From Actinomycetes bacterium (lineage in GTDB: Bacteria > Actinomycetota > Actinomycetes > Actinomycetales > Cellulomonadaceae), in NCBI GenBank assembly GCA_023388235.1, contig JAEWGQ010000129.1, positions 1 to 9,942 on the forward strand: a stretch of DNA of 9,942 bases. The letters run 5' to 3'. A program made the position numbers and the translations under genes. Shown here one piece after another: positions 1 to 5,820 of the stretch. Position 1 is the first letter of the stretch; each line of letters starts with the position of its first letter. The notes below the pieces were generated by a model that was not told the DNA's origin, searched no databases, and saw only the letters and a program-made list of their open reading frames with translations.

Positions 1-1434
1 GGCGAGGGGGTCGCGGCCGCGCGCCGCCTGGTGGACGAGGTCGAGACCCGCACCGGGGACGACGGCGGCCGGGTGGTCGTCCTGCGCAAGGCGCTGCCCG
101 ACGGGTCCGCCCCGCCCGCGCACCGCGTCGACGAGATCCGCGCCGCGCTGGCCCGGCCGCGCTCCGCGGACGCCCTGGCCGAGCTCCGGGTGCAGAACGC
201 CGAGCTCGTGCGGGCGCTCGAGGCGCTGGCCGCGCGCGAGCAGGAGCTCGTCCGGGCGAACGAGGAGCTCGAGGACACCAACCGCGGCGTGCTGGCGATG
301 TACACCCAGCTGTCCGACGAGCTGGAGGAGACGAACAGCGGCGTCGTCGCGCTGTACGCCGAGCTCGACGAACGGGGCCGGCAGCTCGCCGCGGCCAACG
401 ACGCGAAGACCCGGTTCCTGCGCAGCGTCAGCCACGAGCTGCGCGCCCCGGTGAACTCGATCCTCGGCCTCGCCTCGCTGCTCGCCGACGGGACCCTGGA
501 CGAGGAGCAGCGCGTCCAGGTCGGGTACCTCGACACCAGCGCGCGCACGCTGCTCGGCATGGTGAACGAGCTGCTGGACCTCGCCCGCGCCGAGTCCGGG
601 CGCCAGCACGTGCGGCGCGTGCCCGTGGACCTGCGCGCCCTGGTCGCCGACCTCGCCGGCGCCGTCCGCCCGCTGCTGCGCCCCGGGGTCGGGCTGCGCC
701 TCGCGGTGCCCGAGGGCCTCGTCGTGCACACCGACCCCGAGCTGCTCGGCCGGGTGCTGCGCAACCTGCTGACCAACGCCGCGAAGTTCACCGAGGCCGG
801 CGCGCTCACCGTCGAGGCGGCGGAGCCCGCCGACGGCGCGGGCGTGGTCCTGCGCGTCCGGGACACGGGGCTCGGCATCGCGCCCGAGCACCTGGACGCC
901 GTGTTCGACGAGTTCTTCCAGGTGCCGAACCGGCTGCAGCCGTCCGTCAAGGGCACCGGGCTCGGCCTGCCGTACGCCCGCCGGGTCACCGAGGCGCTCG
1001 GCGGCACGCTCACCGTGGCGAGCGAGGTCGGACGGGGCAGCACGTTCACGCTCACGCTCGAGCGCACCGGCACGCCGGCGGTCGGGCGGGTCCTGCTGGT
1101 CGACGACGACGGGGCGAGCCGTGCCGTGCTGCGCGGGCTGCTGGCCGAGGTCGCCGCCGAGGTGCGCGAGGCCCGCGACGGTGCCGAGGCGCTGAGCGCC
1201 GTCGCCGCCGAGCGCCCGGACGTGGTGCTGCTCGACGTGCGGATGCCGGGGCTCGACGGCCCCGCGGTGCGCGACGCCCTGCGCGCCGACCCCGCGACCG
1301 CCGACCTGCCCGTCGTGCTGGTCTCCAGCGCGGACGCCCCGCCCGGCGCCGGCCCCGTCCTCGACAAGGCCGGCCTGGACGCCGCGACGCTCGCCCGCGC
1401 GCTGCGCGCCGCGACGGGGGAGGACCGCCCGTGA
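1..1434 (+). CDS. Hybrid histidine kinase with RsbT/W-like ATPase remnant at N-terminus (5' partial)
   Basis: A sensor kinase that probably autophosphorylates on His and passes phosphate to its own receiver or to the next gene's receiver. The frame is open to base 1, so the gene starts upstream; the GTG at 31 lies inside a domain and is not a credible start. Numbering residues from that GTG: residues before about 25 (motif AARRLVDEVETR, then VVVLRK) resemble the C-terminal end of an anti-sigma-factor-type HATPase domain. Residues 46-128 are a charged coiled coil with a duplicated 18-residue unit. HisKA has H135 in SHELRAPVNS. HATPase_c has the N box (N245, N249), G1 (DTGLGIAP, 278-285) and G2 (GTGLGLP, 308-314). 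A C-terminal receiver (about 352-460) has D358-D360, phosphoacceptor D402, S432 and K446. No transmembrane segment is visible, so it is probably cytosolic. What the N-terminal ATPase does is inferred; the kinase and receiver calls are firm. Confidence 0.93.
   Translation, partial: GEGVAAARRLVDEVETRTGDDGGRVVVLRKALPDGSAPPAHRVDEIRAALARPRSADALAELRVQNAELVRALEALAAREQELVRANEELEDTNRGVLAMYTQLSDELEETNSGVVALYAELDERGRQLAAANDAKTRFLRSVSHELRAPVNSILGLASLLADGTLDEEQRVQVGYLDTSARTLLGMVNELLDLARAESGRQHVRRVPVDLRALVADLAGAVRPLLRPGVGLRLAVPEGLVVHTDPELLGRVLRNLLTNAAKFTEAGALTVEAAEPADGAGVVLRVRDTGLGIAPEHLDAVFDEFFQVPNRLQPSVKGTGLGLPYARRVTEALGGTLTVASEVGRGSTFTLTLERTGTPAVGRVLLVDDDGASRAVLRGLLAEVAAEVREARDGAEALSAVAAERPDVVLLDVRMPGLDGPAVRDALRADPATADLPVVLVSSADAPPGAGPVLDKAGLDAATLARALRAATGEDRP
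265..372 (+). repeat. Tandem 18-residue coding repeat in the kinase's coiled-coil linker
   Basis: Two adjacent 54-nt units encode near-identical 18-residue helical segments, ELEDTNRGVLAMYTQLSD then ELEETNSGVVALYAELDE, immediately before the dimerisation/His helix. Eleven of 18 residues are identical and most others are conservative. Such units usually form a signalling helix that sets the register of the kinase dimer; that role is inferred from position. Confidence 0.8.
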
Positions 1435-3005
1435 CCGACGCCCCGCGCCGCGTGCTCGTTGTCGACGACACCGAGGCCCACCGGTACGTCATGGCGTCCT
1501 GGCTGCGGCGCGCCGGCTACGCCGTGACGGAGGCGGCCACCGGGCGCGACGCCCTCGAGCGGGCGGCCGGGCACGACGCCGTCGTCCTCGACGTCAACCT
1601 GCCCGACATGTCGGGCCTGGAGGTGTGCGAGCGGATCAAGGCGGACGCGGCGACGGCGGCCCCCGTCGTGCACGTGTCGGCCACCTCGATCGACGCCCGC
1701 TCCCGGACGCACGGCCTCGAGCGCGGCGCGGACGCCTACCTGGTCGAGCCGCTCGACCGGGACGAGTTCCTCGCCACCGTGGCGGCGCTGTGCCGGTCGC
1801 ACGCCGCACGCCGGGGGATCACCGAGCACGCGCGCCGGCTCGCGGACCTCACCGCGACGATCGTGCCGCTCGCGTCCGCCGGGTCGCTCGACGAGCTCGT
1901 CGCCGCCGCCGCGCAGGGGGCCGCCACCGTGTTCGACGTCCCCGTGGTGGTCGTCGCCGCCGCCCCCGACGGCATGGCCACGCGCGTCGTGTGCCCCGGC
2001 CCGGGCCGGCCCGTCGTCCGCGGGCGGCTGCTCGCCCCCGTGTCCCCACCGACCGTGCCGGACCCGTACGACGTGGCCGCGCCGGACGCGCCCGGCGTGT
2101 GGCGCGAGATGCTCGACCGCGCCGGCGTCGGGCCGACCGCGTGGCGGGTGGTCCCGGCCCTCGACGCGTCCGGCCGGGTGCTCGGCGGGTTCGCCGTCGC
2201 CACCCCCGACGGCGCGCTCGGTGCCGAGGACGCGGACCTCACCGCCCAGCTCGGCGCCGCGCTCGGCGGGGCGCTCGCCACGCTGCGCTCCTACGCCGAG
2301 GAGCACCTGATCGCGCTCACGCTGCAGCGGTCCATGCTCCCGCACACCCTGCCCGAGCCCGCCGGGCTGCGGATGGCCGCCCGGTACAGCGCGTCCGACG
2401 CCCAGCTCAGCGTCGGCGGCGACTTCTACGACGCGCTCGAGCTGCCCGACGGCCGGGTCGCCGCCGTCATCGGCGACGTGCAGGGCCACTCGCTGCGCGC
2501 CGCGACCGTCATGGCCCAGCTGCGGTTCTCGCTGCACGCCTACCTGCTGGAAGGACACCCGCCGGCCCGGGCCCTCGACCTGCTGCACGACCTGCTGGTG
2601 CGCAGCCACCCCGAGCTCGTGTCCGTGTGCGTCGCCGTCCTCGACCTGCGCGACGGCACCGTCGAGGTGGTCAACGCCGGCCACCTGCCGCCGCTGCTCA
2701 TCACCCCGGAGGGCGCGCGGTACGTGCTCGGGTCCTCCCCGCTGCTCGGCGTCGGGCGCCCCCGCGAGCGGACCGTCGAGCGCGTCGCCACCGACGGTCC
2801 CTGCACGCTGGTGCTCGTGACCGACGGGCTGCTGGAGCGCCGCACCGGGAACCTGCGCGACGCGCTCGACCGCATGGCCGAGGTCGCCGCCGACGCCGGC
2901 ACGCTCGACCCCGGCGAGCTGTGCGACCTGCTGCTCGGCCGGTTCGACGCGCACGAGCGGGACGACGACGTGGCGGTCCTCGCGGTGCACCTGACCGGGA
3001 CCTGA
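1431..3005 (+). CDS. Receiver-GAF-like-PP2C (SpoIIE/RsbU-type) response-regulator phosphatase
   Basis: A probable Ser/Thr phosphatase output protein that would dephosphorylate an anti-anti-sigma (STAS) partner when its receiver is phosphorylated. The 524-aa protein starts with a receiver: D12/D13, phosphoacceptor D54 in VVLDVNLPD and S83. Residues about 130-290 are a GAF-like region. The PP2C domain follows from about 295, with LQRSMLP, GGDFYD (329-334), GDVQGHS (348-354), NAGHLPPL (415-422), TDGLLE (464-469) and DDD (511-513), so the usual metal-binding acidic residues are present. The receiver's normally conserved Lys before Pro is Glu (E106-P107). The GTG start overlaps the kinase stop (GTGA) and has GGGGGAGG at 1416-1423 with a 7-nt spacer, so the two are probably translationally coupled. 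The substrate is not in the window. Confidence 0.93.
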   Translation: MTDAPRRVLVVDDTEAHRYVMASWLRRAGYAVTEAATGRDALERAAGHDAVVLDVNLPDMSGLEVCERIKADAATAAPVVHVSATSIDARSRTHGLERGADAYLVEPLDRDEFLATVAALCRSHAARRGITEHARRLADLTATIVPLASAGSLDELVAAAAQGAATVFDVPVVVVAAAPDGMATRVVCPGPGRPVVRGRLLAPVSPPTVPDPYDVAAPDAPGVWREMLDRAGVGPTAWRVVPALDASGRVLGGFAVATPDGALGAEDADLTAQLGAALGGALATLRSYAEEHLIALTLQRSMLPHTLPEPAGLRMAARYSASDAQLSVGGDFYDALELPDGRVAAVIGDVQGHSLRAATVMAQLRFSLHAYLLEGHPPARALDLLHDLLVRSHPELVSVCVAVLDLRDGTVEVVNAGHLPPLLITPEGARYVLGSSPLLGVGRPRERTVERVATDGPCTLVLVTDGLLERRTGNLRDALDRMAEVAADAGTLDPGELCDLLLGRFDAHERDDDVAVLAVHLTGT

Positions 3006-3006
3006 C

Positions 3007-3032
3007 GACCGCCGGCCCACCCGCCGGCGGTC
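3007..3032 (+). terminator. Perfect 10-bp stem hairpin after the phosphatase gene
   Basis: Arms GACCGCCGGC (3007-3016) and GCCGGCGGTC (3023-3032) pair perfectly around a 6-nt loop, one base after the TGA. There is no U-tract after it, which is common for terminators in very GC-rich actinobacteria. The termination role is inferred from strength and position. Confidence 0.6.
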
Positions 3033-3036
3033 CCAC

Positions 3037-3078
3037 CCCACCCCTCGGCGCACCCGCCCCACCCCTCGGTGCGCCCGC
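3037..3078. repeat. 21-bp direct tandem duplication (2 copies)
   Basis: Bases 3037-3057 and 3058-3078 are adjacent copies beginning CCCACCCCTCGG and matching at 19 of 21 positions. They lie between the hairpin and the 72-bp repeat array. They are pyrimidine-rich on this strand and have no clear coding role. Confidence 0.75.
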
Positions 3079-3079
3079 C

Positions 3080-3314
3080 CGTTCGGAGACTCCGACGGGG
3101 TTGGGAGGTGTCCGCGCGCCGTCGGAGGTGTCCGGGGACCACCTCGATCCCCGTTCGGAGACTCCGACGGGTGGCGGAGGTGCCCGCGTGGCGGGACGGG
3201 ATGCGTGGGGACGCCTGGTGCCGGTTCGGAGGCTCCGACGGGCGGGGGAGGTGTCCGCGCGGGGTCGGAGGTGTCCGGGGACCACCTCGATGCCCGTTCG
3301 GAGACTCCCGCGGG
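3080..3314. repeat. Array of four palindrome-centred repeats with about 72-bp period
   Basis: A core of GTTCGGAGACTCCGACGGG type recurs with palindrome centres about 72, 71 and 72 bp apart: TCGGAG-N-CTCCGA at 3083-3095, 3155-3167 and 3226-3238, with a degraded fourth copy from 3298. Copy 3 changes only the central base, so its 6-bp arms are kept. Between cores the element GGAGGTGTCCG recurs. Units 1 and 3 share a longer block, 3105-3165 against 3248-3308, matching at 58 of 61 positions at an offset of 143 bp, so the array is a 143-bp duplication of an older 72-bp dimer. Each long block contains the hairpin GAGGT-GTCC/GGAC-C-ACCTC (3125-3145 and 3268-3288). No frame through it looks like a real protein. 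Function unknown: possibly a dispersed palindromic element, or transcription-end hairpins for the two converging genes. Confidence 0.85.
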
Positions 3315-3322
3315 GCCGGGCG

Positions 3323-3339
3323 GGCGCCTTGGGGGCGCC
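3323..3339 (-). terminator. Small hairpin downstream of the peroxidase gene
   Basis: GGCGCC (3323-3328) and GGCGCC (3334-3339) flank a 5-nt loop, about 32 bp beyond the minus-strand peroxidase stop. The stem is only 6 bp and has no T tract. The stretch from here to 3371 is G-rich with no other visible signal. This is a weak terminator candidate. Confidence 0.3.
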
Positions 3340-3371
3340 GGGCGGGGCAGGCCGGGGGGCAGGCGGGTGGG

Positions 3372-3857
3372 TCAGCGGGGGAGGTACTCCTCGATCGCGT
3401 CGGTGATCTCCGGGGCGTCCGGGCGGGTGGTGGGGCGGAAGCGGCGGACGCGGCCGTCGGGGTGCACGAGGAACTTCTCGAAGTTCCACTGGACGCGACC
3501 CGCGCGGCCCGCGTCGTCGGGGGCGGTCGTCAGCGCCCGGTACAGGGGGTGCGCGTGGCGGCCGTTGACCCGGACCTTCTCCGTCATCGGGAACGTCACG
3601 CCCCAGGTCGCGGAGCAGTAGTCGGCGATGGCCTCCGACGAGCCGAGCTCCTGGAGGAACTGGTTGCTCGGCACGCCCACGACGGTGAACCCCCGGTCGG
3701 CGTAGGTGCGCTGCAGGGCCTCGAGCTGCTCGTACTGCGGGGCCAGGCCGCACCGGGACGCCACGTTCACCACGAGCGCGACCCGGCCGCCCGTGAGCGC
3801 CCCGAACGTCGTGCTCTCCCCGTGCAGGGTGCCGATCGCGATGTCGTCCAGGTCCAC
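3372..3857 (-). CDS. Glutathione peroxidase-family thiol peroxidase
   Basis: A cytosolic peroxidase that reduces H2O2 or organic hydroperoxides; bacterial Cys forms usually draw electrons from thioredoxin. The 161-aa product has the family hallmarks: NVASRCG with peroxidatic C36, the SNQFLQE segment (64-70) with candidate tetrad Gln Q69, TWGVTFPM (84-91), VNG (97-99), HPLY (103-106) and WNFEKFL with W124/N125 completing the Cys-Gln-Trp-Asn tetrad. C81, in the helix before TWGVTFP, is at about the position of the resolving Cys in two-Cys members. The usual FPCNQF Cys is Ser (S64). The GTG start at 3857 is chosen because GAGGAG (plus-strand 3865-3870) sits 7 nt upstream and the family's N-terminus begins there. 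The open frame continues upstream to 4031, but that part is Arg/Pro/Ala-rich and runs across the divergent promoter region. Length is normal for the family. Confidence 0.93.
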   Translation of the reverse strand: MDLDDIAIGTLHGESTTFGALTGGRVALVVNVASRCGLAPQYEQLEALQRTYADRGFTVVGVPSNQFLQELGSSEAIADYCSATWGVTFPMTEKVRVNGRHAHPLYRALTTAPDDAGRAGRVQWNFEKFLVHPDGRVRRFRPTTRPDAPEITDAIEEYLPR

Positions 3858-4086
3858 CGGTGCGCTCCTCGGTCGTCGTCGTGGTGGTCGGCGCCGCGCC
3901 GGCGCCACCCCGATCCTGCCCCCCGCCCGCGCGGGGGCGCCCGCCCGGCACGCCGCCCCGCCCGGCCACCCAACGCGGCAAATCCCTCGGTGAGTGTCAG
4001 CGGGTGTGCGTAGCCTGTGCGCTGCCGACACCGGACGGTCCCCCCACCGGCCGTGGCAGCCCCCACTCGTCGACAGGGAGAACCAC
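3858..4086. promoter_or_regulatory. Divergent intergenic region with candidate -10 for the ABC exporter operon
   Basis: This 229-bp gap separates the leftward peroxidase and the rightward exporter operon. For the exporter, TAGCCT at 4011-4016 fits an actinobacterial -10 (TAnnnT); the matching -35 around 3987-3993 is poor. Transcription would start near 4022-4024, giving a leader of roughly 65 nt. An imperfect inverted repeat, GTGTC-A-GCG (3994-4002) against CGCT-GCC-GACAC (4020-4031), brackets the -10 and could be an operator. No convincing promoter was seen for the peroxidase. Confidence 0.4.
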
Positions 4087-5820
4087 GTGCTCGCGCGACT
4101 GCTCTGGCGCTATCTGCGCCCCTACCGATGGCTGCTGGCCGGCGTGCTGGTGTTCCAGCTCGGCTCGGCGCTGGCGATGCTGTACCTGCCCAGCCTGAAC
4201 GCCGACATCGTCGACCAGGGCGTGGCCCGCGGCGACACCGGCTACATCTGGCGGACGGGCGGGTTCATGCTCACCGTCTCCCTCGGCCAGATCCTCGCGG
4301 CGATCGCGGCGACGTACTGCGCGGCGCGGGCGGCGATGCAGGCGGGGCGCGACATCCGCGACGACGTGTACGGGAAGGTGAGCGGGTTCTCCGAGCGGGA
4401 GATCTCGCGGTTCGGCGCCGGGTCGCTGATCACGCGCAACACGAACGACGTCCAGCAGGTGCAGATGCTGGCGATGATGGGCGCCACGATGCTGGTCTCC
4501 GCGCCGATGCTGGCGATCGGCGGCATCGTGATGGCCCTGCGCCAGGACGTCGGGCTGTCGTGGCTGATCGCTGTGTCGGTGCCGGCGCTGCTGCTGATCG
4601 CCGGGCTGGTGATCAGCCGGATGGTGCCGCTGTTCCGGTCCTACCAGGGCAAGCTCGACGCGGTGAACCGCATCATGCGCGAGCAGCTCACCGGGGTGCG
4701 CGTGGTGCGGGCGTTCGTGCGCGAGGACATCGAGTCGGAGCGGTTCCGGGGCGCGAACACGGACATCATGGTCGTGGGCCGCAAGATCGGGTCGCTGTTC
4801 GTCGTGCTGTTCCCGCTGGCGATGCTCGTGCTGAACGTGACGGTCGTCGGCGTCATCTGGTTCGGCGGCATCGAGGTCGACGCGGGGAACGTGCAGATCG
4901 GCACGCTGCTGGCGTTCATGCAGTACATCGGCCAGATCCTCATGGGCGTGCTCATGGCCTCGTTCATGACGGTGATGATCCCGCGCGCCGCGGTGTCCGC
5001 CGAGCGCATCTCCGAGGTGCTGAGCAGCCGGTCCACCCTCAGCGAGGCGGCGGACCCGGTGCGCGTGCAGCCCCGCCCGGGCGAGGTCGCCTTCGAGGAC
5101 GTGACCTTCGCGTACCCCGAGGCGGAGCACCCGGTGCTGTCCGGCCTGACGTTCACGGCCCGGCCGGGGCAGACGCTGGCCGTCATCGGGTCGACCGGTG
5201 CGGGCAAGACGACGCTGGTGTCGCTGATCCCGCGGCTGTTCGACACGACCGGCGGCACGGTCCGCGTCGGCGGGGTGGACGTGCGCGACGTCGCGCTCGA
5301 GGCGCTGTGGGCCGGCATCGGCCTGGTGCCGCAGCGGCCGTTCCTGTTCGCGGGCACCGTGGCGTCGAACCTGCGGCTCGGCCAGGAGGACGCGACGGAC
5401 GCGGACCTGTGGCGCGCCCTCGAGATCGCCCAGGCGTCCGACTTCGTCGCGCAGATGGACGGCGGGCTGGAGGCACGCATCGCCCAGGGCGGCACCAACG
5501 TGTCCGGCGGCCAGCGGCAGCGGCTGGCGATCGCCCGGGCGCTGGTCCGGCGCCCGGCCGTGCTGGTGTTCGACGACTCGTTCTCGGCCCTCGACCTCGC
5601 GACGGACGCCCGGCTGCGGCAGGCGCTCTGGCGCGAGCTGCCGGAGGTGACGAAGGTCGTCGTGGCGCAGCGGGTGTCCACGGTGACCGACGCCGACCAG
5701 ATCCTCGTGCTGGAGGACGGCCGCATCGCCGGCCTCGGCACCCACGCCGAGCTGATGGCCGGCAACCAGACCTACCGCGAGATCGCGGAGTCCCAGCTCT
5801 CCGTGGAGGCCGGCCGATGA
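4087..5820 (+). CDS. ABC exporter half-transporter, degenerate-site subunit
   Basis: A membrane-bound ABC exporter subunit with a fused type IV transmembrane domain and ATPase, 577 aa. Six hydrophobic segments lie near 13-37, 60-80, 129-151, 157-181, 235-261 and 271-297. The nucleotide-binding domain (about 332-574) has Walker A GSTGAGKT (368-375), Q-loop Q416, signature VSGGQRQR (472-479) and Walker B VLVFDD (D496). The catalytic Glu is Asp (D497), and the switch His is Gln (Q528 in VAQRVST). These are the changes of the degenerate subunit in heterodimeric exporters such as TAP1. The GTG at 4087 is chosen over the in-frame GTG at 3994 because AGGGAG (4075-4080) precedes it by 6 nt and the candidate -10 at 4011 would lie downstream of the earlier start. 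The gene overlaps the next by ATGA. Substrate is unknown; multidrug, peptide or lipid export are all possible. Confidence 0.93.
   Translation: MLARLLWRYLRPYRWLLAGVLVFQLGSALAMLYLPSLNADIVDQGVARGDTGYIWRTGGFMLTVSLGQILAAIAATYCAARAAMQAGRDIRDDVYGKVSGFSEREISRFGAGSLITRNTNDVQQVQMLAMMGATMLVSAPMLAIGGIVMALRQDVGLSWLIAVSVPALLLIAGLVISRMVPLFRSYQGKLDAVNRIMREQLTGVRVVRAFVREDIESERFRGANTDIMVVGRKIGSLFVVLFPLAMLVLNVTVVGVIWFGGIEVDAGNVQIGTLLAFMQYIGQILMGVLMASFMTVMIPRAAVSAERISEVLSSRSTLSEAADPVRVQPRPGEVAFEDVTFAYPEAEHPVLSGLTFTARPGQTLAVIGSTGAGKTTLVSLIPRLFDTTGGTVRVGGVDVRDVALEALWAGIGLVPQRPFLFAGTVASNLRLGQEDATDADLWRALEIAQASDFVAQMDGGLEARIAQGGTNVSGGQRQRLAIARALVRRPAVLVFDDSFSALDLATDARLRQALWRELPEVTKVVVAQRVSTVTDADQILVLEDGRIAGLGTHAELMAGNQTYREIAESQLSVEAGR

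Noticed and set aside
3080..3314. Possible CRISPR array (four short repeats with regular spacing).
   Set aside because: The intervening sequences are themselves similar to one another (58/61 between units 1 and 3), spacing of about 72 bp is too long, copies are few, and there are no cas genes. It is a tandem duplication.
3069..4013. Long plus-strand open frame covering the repeat array and the peroxidase antisense.
   Set aside because: It encodes repetitive Arg/Gly-rich sequence from the DNA repeats, has no domain, and overlaps a well-supported minus-strand gene.
3858..4031. N-terminal extension of the peroxidase to an upstream start.
   Set aside because: The added residues are low-complexity Arg/Pro/Ala and lie across the divergent promoter. 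The GTG at 3857 has GAGGAG 7 nt upstream and gives the normal family length.
3994..4086. Earlier GTG start for the first exporter subunit.
   Set aside because: The added 31 residues do not resemble an exporter N-terminus, and a candidate -10 lies inside the segment. The GTG at 4087 has AGGGAG 6 nt upstream.
4017..5816. Upstream in-frame extension of the second exporter subunit, which would make one very long protein.
   Set aside because: The extension is the out-of-frame shadow of the first exporter subunit. The ATG at 5817 has a good Shine-Dalgarno and begins the typical N-terminal tail.
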